Source of the DNA: Halocatena marina
Lineage (GTDB): Archaea; Halobacteriota; Halobacteria; Halobacteriales; Haloarculaceae
DNA: 64,000 bases
Direction of reading: 5' to 3'
Assembly: GCF_023276375.1 (NCBI RefSeq)
Contig: NZ_JALLPK010000001.1
Coordinates: 868,001-932,000, forward strand
Every line of letters begins with the position of its first letter. Within the stretch, counting starts at the first letter, position 1. Positions 43,371-53,002 of the stretch are shown here, piece after piece. The notes under the pieces are model-generated. The model searched no databases. It was not told the origin of the DNA and worked only from the letters and a program-made list of their open reading frames with translations. A program made the position numbers and the translations under genes.

Positions 43371-45263
43371 TTACGCACGATCCCGCGCGGTTGTCTCTTC
43401 GAGGAATTCGTCGGGAAGCGCCTCGATCTCACCGATCTGCACGCGCCAGAGGTTAGCGTAGAGATCGCCGTTAGCCAGCAGTTCGTGGTGAGGGCCTTGT
43501 TCGACGATCGCTCCGTCTTCGAGAACGATGATGCGATCGGCGTTCCGAACGGTCGACAGTCGATGGGCAATAGAGAACGTCGTTCGGTCCTCGATCAGTT
43601 CTTCGAGGCTCTGCTGGATCAGAACTTCGGTCTCGTTATCGACGTGGCTCGTGGCTTCATCGAGAATGATGATTTCAGGATCCTTCAGAATAGCTCGCGC
43701 AATGGCGATACGCTGGCGCTGCCCGCCCGAGAGGCGGTCTCCTCGTTGCCCGACCTCTGTCTCGTAACCATCCTCGAGGTCAGTGATAAACTCGTCTGCG
43801 TTCGCGCGCGTGGCGGCGTCGATGATCTCTGACTCGGACGCTGCCATCCCGTACGCGATGTTCTCTTCAATCGTTCCGGTAAACAGGAATGGCTCCTGAC
43901 CGACGTAGCCAATTCCGCCGCGCAAGCTGTGGAGCGAGATATTTCGGATATTTGTTCTATCGATCCGGATTGATCCTTCGTCAGCGTCGTACAATCGCAT
44001 GAGTAGTTTCATCAGCGTCGATTTTCCAGATCCCGTCGGCCCGACGAGACCAATCATCTCACCCGACGAGACCGTGAACGACACATTAGTGATCGCCTCC
44101 TCACCATCGGGATAGGCGAACGAGACGTTGGAGAACGCGATATGACCGTTGGTGGCGTCGAGATCGATCGCCTCATCCTGTTCCGGAATCGTCACTGGAT
44201 GATCCATCAGGACGAATACGCGTTCGGCAGACGCCTTTACCCGCTCGTAGTTGTTGAGGAGAATGCCCGCTTGCGACATCGGGCCCTGAATCTGACGCGT
44301 ATACTGTAAGAACATGACGACGGTCCCCATGGACACCGTTCCGGAGAAGAACAGCGGTGGACCAAAGAGCAGCCACCAGCCACCGACAAGGAGGACAACC
44401 GCAAAGCCAGCACCGTTGATGAGCGTCAGGCCTGGACCAAACCGAACGCTCCACCGGCGGGCTGCCCAGCGGGCCTGCATATGCGAATCTGACGCCTCCT
44501 TGACGCGCTTCGATTCGAACGGCTCCGTCGTGAAGGATTTTACGACCGCAATCCCACTCAGATTATTTTCGAGCCGTGCCGCGAGATCGCCGAACGTCCC
44601 ACGAGCCGCACGGTATTTCGGACGAACCGTTTGGATAAATCCGTAGCTGATAATCGTCAGAAACGGTGCGGGCAACAGCGCGACGAGACCGAGCTGCCAG
44701 TTAATCGTCATCATCACGAATGTGACACCAGCTACCTGAACGAGGATGTTCAGAATGCGCCCGACCCAGCCGTTGAGAAATCCTTCGAGTCGATTGACAT
44801 CGCTCGTGAGGATGCTCATCAGCTCTCCGGTTTGTTTATCCGCGAAAAACGCCATGCCAAGGCGCTGCATCTGATCGTAGACATCGGTGCGGAGTGCGTG
44901 TTGGACGTTCTCAGCGAACTTGGCCCAGCCCCAGCTTCCAAACCACGTCAACAGTGCGTTCAATGTGTACGCACCCAGAATGAGACCGAAAATGAACAGC
45001 AGCTTCTCATTGGTCGATGTGGGGATGTACGCGGCTGGTAGCACTGGTAGCGCGAACGGTCGCTCTCCGGTAAAGAGCGCATCGATTGCAAGCGCGAGAA
45101 GATACGCTGGAGCCAACCCCAACAGTGGTGAGATCAGATTCGAGACAAGAGCAATGCCTACTGGAAACGGATATTTCCGCCCATACCGGCTGAACAGCCG
45201 AAACATCGGTCGAGAAACCTCCTTGCGCTCCTCAATGAAAAGTTCTTCATGATCATCAGGCAT
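43371..45263 (-). CDS. ABC exporter, fused membrane and ATPase domains (MsbA-like)
   Basis: A 630-residue half-transporter. Six membrane helices lie in residues about 30-345. The nucleotide-binding domain follows, with the Walker A GLVGPTGSGKSTLMKLL near 405-421, the Q-loop in IGYVGQEPFLFTGTI near 452-466, the signature LSGGQRQRIAIARAI near 512-526, Walker B IIILDEATSHVD near 535-546 and a His switch in FSIAHRLST near 567-575. It works as a homodimer exporting lipids, glycolipids or drugs. It lies opposite to, and inside, the sugar-oxidation gene set, converging on the isomerase gene. Whether it belongs to that pathway is uncertain. Confidence 0.95.
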   Translation of the reverse strand: MPDDHEELFIEERKEVSRPMFRLFSRYGRKYPFPVGIALVSNLISPLLGLAPAYLLALAIDALFTGERPFALPVLPAAYIPTSTNEKLLFIFGLILGAYTLNALLTWFGSWGWAKFAENVQHALRTDVYDQMQRLGMAFFADKQTGELMSILTSDVNRLEGFLNGWVGRILNILVQVAGVTFVMMTINWQLGLVALLPAPFLTIISYGFIQTVRPKYRAARGTFGDLAARLENNLSGIAVVKSFTTEPFESKRVKEASDSHMQARWAARRWSVRFGPGLTLINGAGFAVVLLVGGWWLLFGPPLFFSGTVSMGTVVMFLQYTRQIQGPMSQAGILLNNYERVKASAERVFVLMDHPVTIPEQDEAIDLDATNGHIAFSNVSFAYPDGEEAITNVSFTVSSGEMIGLVGPTGSGKSTLMKLLMRLYDADEGSIRIDRTNIRNISLHSLRGGIGYVGQEPFLFTGTIEENIAYGMAASESEIIDAATRANADEFITDLEDGYETEVGQRGDRLSGGQRQRIAIARAILKDPEIIILDEATSHVDNETEVLIQQSLEELIEDRTTFSIAHRLSTVRNADRIIVLEDGAIVEQGPHHELLANGDLYANLWRVQIGEIEALPDEFLEETTARDRA

Positions 45264-45630
45264 TTCGAAAACCGCCTCGATTCAGCACATAGTCGCTATG
45301 AATTCGTCTAGGTATTTCTGGTGGGCAATCAGGAGGGAAGCGAACCGTGACGTCCGCTGTCGCTGCGTCGTTGTTATGTGACAAACACATCCTATTTGGT
45401 GTTGGTCTACCGTCTGAAATTTATTCCGAAGACAGCAACAGTCTCCGGATCTCCCCACTGTTTCTCGTCACCATCACACCACGAATGCGATGATCATCGT
45501 GTGTCTCAGTTTCACTGCAGCGGCGACACATCAGCCAAGCTCTTTTTATCGGAAACTGGTACGTAGCATCCTCCATGCTGGTTACCTAATATATAGAAAG
45601 CACTAAGTTTCAGCCGAGAAATTCAGGTGC
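45264..45630. other. Divergent promoter region
   Basis: About 370 bases between the ABC exporter and the third Gfo/Idh/MocA gene. A TATA-like CTAATATATAG lies about 40 bases before the ATG at 45631. No gene seen. Confidence 0.45.
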
Positions 45631-46752
45631 ATGACACTCGATATCGGTGTTCTCGGCTATCGGTTTATGGGTGAAGCACACGCGAATGCCCTCGCGCGAT
45701 TACCGATGTTCTTCTCGGATGCTCCCGAAGTGAATCGGCACGTGCTCATTGGGCGTGACGAACACGCACTCAAGAATGCAGCCGATCAGCTCGGATTTAC
45801 GCACACGGCAACTGCGTGGGAAGATGCGCTGGACGAGATAGATGTTTTCTACAATCTCGGACCGAATCACGTCCACGCCGAGCCATCGATTGCGGCGCTC
45901 GAACAAGACGTGTCTGTGTTCTGTGAAAAGCCACTCGCACCGACGTTGTCGGACGCAGAACGGATGGCGGATGCCGCTCGTGGGACGGATGCGATTGCGG
46001 GAATTGCGTTCAACTACCGCTATGTGCCTGCAATCCAGTACGCACGAGAACTCATCGCGAACGGAGATCTCGGTGAGATCAACCACGTCCGGGCACGATA
46101 TCTACAGGATTGGCTGGTCGATCCGGACGCACCGTGGAGCTGGCGCTCCTCAAAAGACCTTGCTGGCAGCGGGTCACTCGGCGATTTGGGAGCTCATTCT
46201 ATCGACCTCGCCCGGTTCCTCGTCGGGGATGTAGCTGGCGAGATCGACCGCGTCTCGGGCCACCTTCAGACGTTCGTCGAAGAACGACCGGTGGATCCCG
46301 ACGACGATGACAGCGAAACACGCCCAGTAACAGTCGATGATGCGTACTCGGCGCAGGTGGCATTCGAATCCGGTGCGATGGGAACGTTCGAGGCTTCGCG
46401 CTTTGCAACGGGGCACAAGAACGACAACACCATCGAAATAAACGGTTCAAAAGGCAGTCTGCGATTCTCGCTCGAACGACTGAACGAACTCGAACTGCTC
46501 GAATCGGGCAACCGTGGATTCCAGACGGTCATGGTCACTGACCCCGATGATCCGTACGTCGATCACTGGTGGCCGCCGGGCCACGTCATTGGCTGGGAGC
46601 ACACGTTCGTTCACGAAAACTACGAATTCCTCACGAGTGTGCGCGACGAGACACCGTACGAACCCAGCTTTGCAGACGGATGCACGGTCCAACGCATTCT
46701 TGATGCCATCGAACAGTCCGACGAACGCGCCGAGTGGGTGTCGGTTGAGTAG
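45631..46752 (+). CDS. Gfo/Idh/MocA family oxidoreductase, third copy
   Basis: A 373-residue enzyme of the catabolic type. The Rossmann motif GVLGYRFMGEAHANAL is at residues 6-21, the family motif CEKPLAP near 93-99, and the catalytic His/Asp region GSLGDLGAHSIDLARFLVG near 179-197. The acidic insert PDDDDSE near 228-234 is a halophilic adaptation. Unlike the copies at 6369 and 26478, it has no glycan-assembly neighbours; an SMP-30-type lactonase follows on the same strand and ThuA and isomerase genes precede. It probably oxidises a free sugar or glycoside. A clear terminator follows. Confidence 0.93.
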   Translation: MTLDIGVLGYRFMGEAHANALARLPMFFSDAPEVNRHVLIGRDEHALKNAADQLGFTHTATAWEDALDEIDVFYNLGPNHVHAEPSIAALEQDVSVFCEKPLAPTLSDAERMADAARGTDAIAGIAFNYRYVPAIQYARELIANGDLGEINHVRARYLQDWLVDPDAPWSWRSSKDLAGSGSLGDLGAHSIDLARFLVGDVAGEIDRVSGHLQTFVEERPVDPDDDDSETRPVTVDDAYSAQVAFESGAMGTFEASRFATGHKNDNTIEINGSKGSLRFSLERLNELELLESGNRGFQTVMVTDPDDPYVDHWWPPGHVIGWEHTFVHENYEFLTSVRDETPYEPSFADGCTVQRILDAIEQSDERAEWVSVE

Positions 46753-46772
46753 GTCCCTCACGAAGTACACCT

Positions 46773-46797
46773 GCACAAAAAATTGTGCTCGTTTTTT
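46773..46797 (+). terminator. Hairpin and T-run after the third Gfo/Idh/MocA gene
   Basis: GCACAA (46773-46778), an AAAA loop and TTGTGC (46783-46788) are followed by TCG and six T residues (46792-46797). It lies 20 bases after the stop codon. Confidence 0.6.
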
Positions 46798-47177
46798 GAT
46801 TGTCCAGTCTGAGCGTAACTGATGTGTCTTTCGGGCCTCCTTGTGAGCGTCTCGTTGGAAGATTCCTCTCTCTATTACCTGCTGATTGATTTAGTAAGGC
46901 ATATCACCGTCGTCATAATAGAACAATCCCAGAACACATTCGGACCAGATGAGTCGCTGGTGGCTCTACTACGGAATTGAGCATACACATCTGATGCACT
47001 ATCACAAGACACCCATTCTGACGTTACGGTGTCACGAAAAACTTTAAAAATATATGTTGAGGTGAGCATCTTTGTTCCGATTTGGTCATAGTTCACTCCT
47101 CGATCCTTCTGGTGTTGTGACTGATTTTGTCCCGTCTGGGTACACTTATATTGATGGACACAATACTTGGATATCAT
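46798..47177. other. Intergenic region before the SMP-30 gene
   Basis: AT-rich around 47035-47060 (ACTTTAAAAATATATG). The TATA box TTATATT (about 47148-47154) is 24-30 bases before the ATG at 47178. A minus-strand frame over 46875-47177 does not look coding. Confidence 0.45.
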
Positions 47178-48038
47178 ATGTCATGGAAAGTGGAACGCGT
47201 CGTTGAGCACGCCTATGAAACGGGCGAGGGTCCATTGTATCACCCCGACGAGCATTGTCTCTATTGGGTGGATATTCCGAATGGGCACATGTATCGCTAT
47301 GATCTCGATACCGGCGAGCACGAACAGTGTTACAGTGGCTCGCCAGTCGGTGGCTTCACGATCCAAGCAGACGGCTCATTGCTGTTGTTCAAGGCAGATG
47401 GCGAAATTACTGTCTGGGACAACGGCAGAGAGGAGACCATCATCAAAGAGATCCCGGAAGAACGCGGTTCACGGTTCAACGACGTTATTGCAGGCCCAGA
47501 GGGACGCGTGTACTGTGGAACGATGCCACCCGAGGGACGTCTGTACTGCCTCGACACCGATGGAACAGTGACGATGCTCATCTCTGATGTCGCGGTCTCG
47601 AATGGGCTGGGATTCTCTCCTGATCAAGCCAAGGTCTACTTCGCCGAGACTGACGCAGAGACGATCTGGTCGTTCGATTACGACGCTACAACCGGCGATC
47701 TGTCCAATCGACGTACTTTCGTCGAAACAGTCGGTGGGCCGGGATCTCCCGACGGGCTGACGGTCGACGCTGAGGGGTACGTCTGGTCAGCACGCTGGAA
47801 CGGTGGCTGTGTCGTTCGCCACGATCCCGAAAACGGCCAAATCGTCGACCGTGTCCAGTTGCCTGCGCGGAAGGTTTCATGCATCACGTTTGGTGGCCCC
47901 GAGTACGATCAAGCGTACGTGACGACCGCGACCGCTGGCAACGATCGTTCTGTTGAGGGAGACGGTGCAGGCGCACTGTTCCGATTCACACCCGACGTGA
48001 ACGGCGTTCCCGAGTTTCAATCACGGGTCGGACTATAA
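47178..48038 (+). CDS. SMP-30/gluconolactonase family lactonase
   Basis: A 286-residue six-bladed beta-propeller. I chose the ATG at 47178 (MSWKVERVVEHAYETGEGP), supported by a TATA box giving a leaderless transcript. Metal-site residues are the Glu in GEGPLYHP near 14-21, the Asn in SRFNDVIAGPEGRVYCGTM near 96-114, the Asn in VSNGLGFSPD near 141-150 and the Asp in GSPDGLTVDAEGYVWSARW near 191-209. These are the family's calcium/zinc ligands. It should hydrolyse a sugar lactone, the natural product of the preceding Gfo/Idh/MocA dehydrogenase. Confidence 0.95.
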   Translation: MSWKVERVVEHAYETGEGPLYHPDEHCLYWVDIPNGHMYRYDLDTGEHEQCYSGSPVGGFTIQADGSLLLFKADGEITVWDNGREETIIKEIPEERGSRFNDVIAGPEGRVYCGTMPPEGRLYCLDTDGTVTMLISDVAVSNGLGFSPDQAKVYFAETDAETIWSFDYDATTGDLSNRRTFVETVGGPGSPDGLTVDAEGYVWSARWNGGCVVRHDPENGQIVDRVQLPARKVSCITFGGPEYDQAYVTTATAGNDRSVEGDGAGALFRFTPDVNGVPEFQSRVGL

Positions 48039-48039
48039 G

Positions 48040-48054
48040 ACGACAGCGCGTCGT
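48040..48054 (+). terminator. Short hairpin after the SMP-30 gene
   Basis: ACGAC (48040-48044) and GTCGT (48050-48054) arms around a 5-base loop, directly after the stop and followed by TGTTTT. Confidence 0.4.
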
Positions 48055-48232
48055 ACTGTTTTCGAGCGTTCGAGATCTAATAGCTATACACATGTGTAGA
48101 ACCGAATGTCTCTGCTTTGATCGTGTCTGTCTCTCCTCAATTGCTGTTCTTCGCACATGATCGTCACGGTACACTTAGTAATTGTGCCATTTTCGATTGT
48201 CTCTCGATGAGGTGCGTTCAGTCATTTGGAGA

Positions 48233-50074
48233 CTAATCAGTATCATCTTGCGGAGGACAGCTGCCGGTTCGCTTGAGAATCACGGTATACTGATCGATGC
48301 CCATATCTTGTGGATCTCCGTACTGAATGGTCCACGGGACCACCCCAACTCGAACAAGCTCCGGCAATCGGGAGTCCTCTGATTTCCCGTCAAGGAACGA
48401 GGGACGAGGTCCGAACGTGGCAGCGACCGTGTATGGATATCGATCTCCAGCGAGCAAATTACGGTAGTAGTCCGTTAATCGAGGATCGGACAGAACCGTC
48501 GTCCGAGCATTTCGATCATCTGGAGCGAGATACTGGAGCGCCCTGGGAAAGGTGAGCTCGATATACGTCGGACAGCGGTGGGGCATGGCCAACACCCATT
48601 CTGGAGATGACATCCGGATTGTTTTCCCGTCAACAGGGGTCTCTCGATAGTTCGGGTGATTAATACGCATTCCATGTGGAACAGCTGCTTCCTGTGGGTC
48701 CATCAGATACGTTTCTACTGTCGCGTTCGATGATGCGTCCGCTCTCAACCACTCTGTGGCTTCATTTCGGGGTTGGGTTGCGTATCCGAGAACACCAACA
48801 CCAGCATACACGCTGCTTGAGAGCAAAAGAACGACAATAAGCGGACTGGCAAGCGACCGATTCCGGTTGTAAAAGCGCGTCAAAACTGCCGCAAGAAGGA
48901 GAATGAGCAACGGAAACGTTGGAAGGAGGTGATGCGTGCGTACATACGACCAGCCGGCGTACACCGAGAGATACGCACCGATCCCAACAATAGACAACAC
49001 GATGGCATCGGACTCTTGTGTTCGCTCTCTCAATCGGGGAAGACTCACCACAACGCTACAGCAACCTGCGACAAACAGCGCTCCGCCCAATCCGTGGAGA
49101 TAGCCACGGAGAATCCACCACCAGCTTGGTTCGACTCGCCATCCGTACGACTGGCTTTTGTTCACCAGTCCCCGCTGCATCCGATCCAGAAGCCGATCCA
49201 GACCAGGAGCAAATACGCTTGGATAGCCAATGACGATCAGTGCAGCACCGACCACAATCCCGACAGTAATGAGACGCGGTCGTATCAGCGCCTCTCGCCA
49301 CGCTGTGCCTGCATTACGTACGTACAGGAGATACGCGATTCCGAGGAGTAACACACTCGCTCCGGCAGTGAGTTTGAACGCGATGGCAATACCACCGCTT
49401 GCGCACCCAGCGAGATATATCGCTTTATCCCCCGTGTGAGCGTATCGGAGACCGCAGTAGACGACGAGAAGCAGAAAAAACAACGCTGGGATGTCTTCGC
49501 CAACCTCGTGCGCCGAGATGAGAAACCCCCACGTGAGCGATAACAAGATGGCCGACAGACGCCCTGTCATTCGGTCACGCATCGTCGTTCCAATGCGGTA
49601 GAGCACGTAGACGCATCCGACCGCACAAACGACGTTCGTGAGACGCGAAAGTAGAAGACTCCACGTCCAGATCCACTTTGGCATCTGATACCAGTGTGTC
49701 CACAGGCTGATCGACTGATTTCCCGGAATAGCAGTGAATGCGTCGAGCTGTCCGAGGAAGAACGCAACAACAAAGACCGGAATGATGGCGATTCCATAGA
49801 GATATAACGTCGCTCCGTACGCTCGACCCCAAGCAATTCCTTGTAGCAACGAGTCAATCCCTGGCTCATCGATGAAGAACCCGACAGCAACCATCGGATT
49901 GTTGATGCGCCAGCGTTCATCTCGTGTTGCAAAATTTGGAATCCGGTGCCAAAACCAAAATCCCGCCATTACCGCCGCTAACACGAGGATATACAGAAGG
50001 TATGGATCTGATGTGATATCGTCGATGAATTGCCGCTTTGCACGACCAAGCAATCCACCCGTGACTCGCCGCAT
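48233..50074 (-). CDS. GT39-like membrane glycosyltransferase (GT-C fold)
   Basis: A 613-residue protein with about 11 membrane helices up to residue 430 and a soluble extracellular C-terminal domain of about 170 residues. The first extracellular loop carries FATRDERWRINNPM near 48-61, with the acidic pair expected for catalysis in GT39-type mannosyltransferases. ISAHEVGEDIPALFFLLLVV near 193-212 is another family-like block. These enzymes take sugar from a polyprenyl-phosphate donor on the outer face of the membrane. The TATA box TTTATATA on the minus strand near 50095-50103 is about 26 bases from the ATG. It stands apart from the two main glycan loci. Confidence 0.85.
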   Translation of the reverse strand: MRRVTGGLLGRAKRQFIDDITSDPYLLYILVLAAVMAGFWFWHRIPNFATRDERWRINNPMVAVGFFIDEPGIDSLLQGIAWGRAYGATLYLYGIAIIPVFVVAFFLGQLDAFTAIPGNQSISLWTHWYQMPKWIWTWSLLLSRLTNVVCAVGCVYVLYRIGTTMRDRMTGRLSAILLSLTWGFLISAHEVGEDIPALFFLLLVVYCGLRYAHTGDKAIYLAGCASGGIAIAFKLTAGASVLLLGIAYLLYVRNAGTAWREALIRPRLITVGIVVGAALIVIGYPSVFAPGLDRLLDRMQRGLVNKSQSYGWRVEPSWWWILRGYLHGLGGALFVAGCCSVVVSLPRLRERTQESDAIVLSIVGIGAYLSVYAGWSYVRTHHLLPTFPLLILLLAAVLTRFYNRNRSLASPLIVVLLLSSSVYAGVGVLGYATQPRNEATEWLRADASSNATVETYLMDPQEAAVPHGMRINHPNYRETPVDGKTIRMSSPEWVLAMPHRCPTYIELTFPRALQYLAPDDRNARTTVLSDPRLTDYYRNLLAGDRYPYTVAATFGPRPSFLDGKSEDSRLPELVRVGVVPWTIQYGDPQDMGIDQYTVILKRTGSCPPQDDTD

Positions 50075-50488
50075 ATCGATTCCTTCGAAATGATAGATAT
50101 ATAAAATCTAGTATTCTGGGCACAAATCTTCAATGGAGCAGATCATTGTGGTTGACACTATTACTGTTACTCAAATCACAACAAGACGTTCCGACAGTGA
50201 TTGGATGTTGTGTATGAATAGAACGTACTACCTCCGCTCTTGGCGAAGTATGGGATTCACATCACTTGTCTGTCGCTTCGTTATGCCCAGATTGTTTGTT
50301 CTGGTATCTGTACTCTCTGTCTCCTCCATAGATCGAGAATAACATACACGACTGAAATAACAGATGTTAGTTTATACTCTAAATCTGCTATACTGTTGAC
50401 GTGGTTCATCAATTCACAGCAACGATCACGGTAGGCACGTAATTTCGTAGACGGACCAGTAATGTTGCATCGAGAGACAAGACGACGA
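50075..50488. other. Intergenic region, promoter only
   Basis: Holds the leaderless promoter of the GT39-like gene on the left. The rest has only short frames without haloarchaeal protein character. Confidence 0.45.
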
Positions 50489-51295
50489 TCACTGTCTATT
50501 CGTCTCGAACCATTCGACAGCGAAATCGACCAACTTTCGTTGATTCATGAGAGTGGCTGTTGCTGTACCGACGGTCCCGCTCATCACCTCTCTCGTCTGT
50601 TCGAAGTCGGCACCGAGTTCGGCGAAGTCATCGGTACGCTCCTCTATCGTCTCGTATTCTGCCCAGATTCGTTCGCCGTCATCGAGTATTGGACCGCCGT
50701 TTTCTACTGTCGCTTTTGCGATGGCTGCACGGTGTTCGGCGAGGTGGAGTGATGTGTTGCCATCGTGACCAACACCAAGAAGTAACACGCTTCCATCATG
50801 TTCATATACGCGGGCGAGTGGTGAATTCTCTCCGAGGTTATAATCCAGGGCGTGATCGGTGACGATTGATTCGGCCGCTGCTCCCCACGCTGCAAATGAG
50901 ACAGCAGGGTGGTCGCTGCGGAGGGTCTCTGGATAGGTACGAAAACATTCGGGGATGACCCCCATTCCGCGTGTTGGTGTGACTGCTGGTCGGTACGGTG
51001 GCATCGACTCCCGAATATTCTCTTCCCATTCGTCTGGAACTGGTGGGTTCGACCAGTCTGCCGGGTCAGTGTAGCCGGTGTGTGTCGGCATCACGAGCGT
51101 GCCTTTCTCGGTCACTACATCTCTGAGTGCATCGATGACCGCTGGCGCACCGCCACAAACCCATCCGAGAGCACTCAACGAGGAATGGATGAGGAGTATA
51201 TCGCCACGTTCGACGCCGAGCGTACGCAAATCTGAAGCGAGTGATTGTGCTGTGATTGGTGTATCCGATTGCTCGATTGCTTCTTTTTCGCTCAT
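50489..51295 (-). CDS. AAC(3)-family N-acetyltransferase
   Basis: A 268-residue member of the aminoglycoside 3-N-acetyltransferase family. Family blocks are ILLIHSSLSALGWVCGGAPA near 34-53, GTLVMPTHTGYTDPADW near 66-82, PTRGMGVIPECFR near 104-116, RSDHPAVSFAAWG near 123-135, and HLAEHRAAI near 181-189, where the catalytic His lies. Bacterial relatives acetylate aminoglycosides. Others in the family acylate amino sugars or antibiotics such as FrbF substrates. A haloarchaeon has little need for aminoglycoside resistance, so an amino sugar or its precursor is a likelier target (inference). Its neighbours on the same strand are the phosphoesterase gene upstream and the GT39-like gene downstream. 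Confidence 0.93.
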   Translation of the reverse strand: MSEKEAIEQSDTPITAQSLASDLRTLGVERGDILLIHSSLSALGWVCGGAPAVIDALRDVVTEKGTLVMPTHTGYTDPADWSNPPVPDEWEENIRESMPPYRPAVTPTRGMGVIPECFRTYPETLRSDHPAVSFAAWGAAAESIVTDHALDYNLGENSPLARVYEHDGSVLLLGVGHDGNTSLHLAEHRAAIAKATVENGGPILDDGERIWAEYETIEERTDDFAELGADFEQTREVMSGTVGTATATLMNQRKLVDFAVEWFETNRQ

Positions 51296-51464
51296 GACTA
51301 CACGTCGAAAGCACTACAAATCAACCTTTATATCCACTGGATCGCCGCAGGTGAGGAGATCGTGGTACTCACGGCTCAACTCTCGGTGACCGTACCGAAA
51401 TTTAATACACCAGCGTGTACATACCTGGCACGCGTCGTCTGAAATTTCAAAATACGCGACCGGC

Positions 51465-52445
51465 TTAGTTTGCTATGGACTGGATCCACGTCGTCCTATA
51501 TTCACCTGAATCGGTGACGCCTGCGCCGGCAGAGAACCGAAACCGATCACGTTGAAGATCGATTTTTAGGACTGCCCACGGGATCTGCGAGCTGTCTCCC
51601 ATCCACTCGTGGATATTTGATGTGTGATAGTACATCGTTCCATACTCGTCGTGTTGGCTGCGTAGCCGATTCCACGAATCACTGTGGTGGCTGTGTCCGA
51701 AGATTCCAGTAATGACGTTCGGATTTTCATCAGACGAGAGCAGACGGCGGACTTCGTCCTCTCGCTTAAATTGATCATATCGGTCCCCACATCCTTGCGT
51801 TGCTGGGACGTGCATGAAGGCAACCAGTGGCCGATCGGTGTCTTCCAGTATGTCATACAACCATGCAAATTCTTCGGCGGGCATGGCGTGATGACGATGG
51901 TTTGTGACAGGACAACTCGTGTTCAAGAAGAGAAACCGGACGCCCTTTCGGTCGATGCAGTACCACGTATCGCTACGCCGTGTCCACTGATCGTTAATCG
52001 CGCGCCGTATTCGTTCTCGATCCCAGTTGGGGCCTTTGTACTCGTGATTGCCCATTACCGTATATGTCGGCATAGAAAGTCTGTCGTGGATGAGTCGCTT
52101 CCCTTTTGAAATGCGGTGGACAGCAGTGTCCTCACTACAGTATGGGTCATTGTCCGGGCTGCGACCATCAATGAGATCACCGAGATGAACGACGAAGTCC
52201 GGGCGAACATCTGTATTCATTGCCGTGACGAACTCCTCGTATCGATGTTTTTGATCAGTCAAATCTGTCAGTTCGTCGCGTGACGAACGTCTGATGTGCG
52301 TATCCGAGATAACAGCGATACAGATTGTTTCTGTACTGCCTGAACTCAGTACATCGTTCCCCGCAGATACACAGCCAGTTAGGCTCACGCCACTAGCGAC
52401 GAAGAGACCTGCTCGGAGGTTCTTCAATGCCGACCGGCGGTTCAT
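51465..52445 (-). CDS. Exported metallophosphoesterase, probable lipoprotein
   Basis: A 326-residue calcineurin-like phosphoesterase. It begins MNRRSALKNLRAGLFVAS, a twin-arginine-type signal, followed by the lipobox-like LTGC near 22-25, so it is probably a lipid-anchored surface protein. The ATG at 52454, three codons earlier, is an alternative. Metal-site motifs are ISDTHI near 45-50, VHLGDLIDG near 85-93, MGNHEYKG near 131-138, HVPATQG near 210-216 and IFGHSHHSDS near 245-254. The full set of ligands is present. The substrate cannot be told; phosphodiesters or phosphomonoesters at the cell surface are possible. Confidence 0.88.
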   Translation of the reverse strand: MNRRSALKNLRAGLFVASGVSLTGCVSAGNDVLSSGSTETICIAVISDTHIRRSSRDELTDLTDQKHRYEEFVTAMNTDVRPDFVVHLGDLIDGRSPDNDPYCSEDTAVHRISKGKRLIHDRLSMPTYTVMGNHEYKGPNWDRERIRRAINDQWTRRSDTWYCIDRKGVRFLFLNTSCPVTNHRHHAMPAEEFAWLYDILEDTDRPLVAFMHVPATQGCGDRYDQFKREDEVRRLLSSDENPNVITGIFGHSHHSDSWNRLRSQHDEYGTMYYHTSNIHEWMGDSSQIPWAVLKIDLQRDRFRFSAGAGVTDSGEYRTTWIQSIAN

Positions 52446-52855
52446 CGTTCTCATGAGCTGCCCCAAAAACCGCAAGAATGTCGAATACTATGAGAATGGC
52501 CTCCTTACTCACAAAGAGCGTAGATATTGGGGGACTGTTGTGATTCGTTCAAACCACTGGAGTGAATCAGAATCAATGCGCATTCGCTCGTGATTTAACC
52601 GATTCTACGTGAGATGATCTCTCTTCGATCGATACCATTGTTCGTCCGTGAAAAATGTCATTTCGAACGTGGGAAATGTACTCTAGAGAATGATTTCAGA
52701 TAGATGTTCTGTTTCGATCACCCTACAAAGGAGTTGGTGGATATTACCGAGAATAGGGATCGTCCTGCGTTCAGATGCGGTGCAGTGATCGTGTGTGTTC
52801 GCAAGAGACCGTGTTATCGTTTTGTGTCACTCTAGCACAATCTTTTCGTGGTGGG
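52446..52855. other. Intergenic region upstream of the phosphoesterase
   Basis: About 410 bases with AT-rich stretches near 52590-52740. No credible gene or RNA seen. Confidence 0.4.
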
Positions 52856-53002
52856 TTACTCTCGAACGGGAGTCAGGCAATCCGACTTCAGCCAGGCATT
52901 AGGATCGTCCAAGTCGTAGATGAGGACACAGTCGGTTCCAGTTTCAATACTAGCGTACCGGCCGGCGTCGTCTATATCCCAGTCGGGTGTAACGTTGGTC
53001 AT
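52856..53002 (-). CDS. Small acidic protein, 48 residues (DUF7331-like)
   Basis: ATG at 53002, stop at 52856-52858 (minus strand). The sequence starts MTNVTPDWDIDDAGRYASIE and has LIYDLDDPNAWLKSD further on. The pattern D-D-A-x-R-Y-A followed by Y-D-x-D-x-P-x-A-W-L-x-S-D is one I know from small haloarchaeal proteins called DUF7331; the name is from memory. It is the only believable gene in about 3 kb and probably stands alone. Confidence 0.6.
   Translation of the reverse strand: MTNVTPDWDIDDAGRYASIETGTDCVLIYDLDDPNAWLKSDCLTPVRE

Noticed and set aside
46875..47177. 100-codon minus-strand frame before the SMP-30 gene
   Set aside because: It overlaps the promoter of the SMP-30 gene, is rich in Ser and Cys and has no motif.
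50489..51295. Aminoglycoside resistance gene
   Set aside because: The family match is clear, but resistance is an unlikely native role in this archaeon; kept as a family-level call only.
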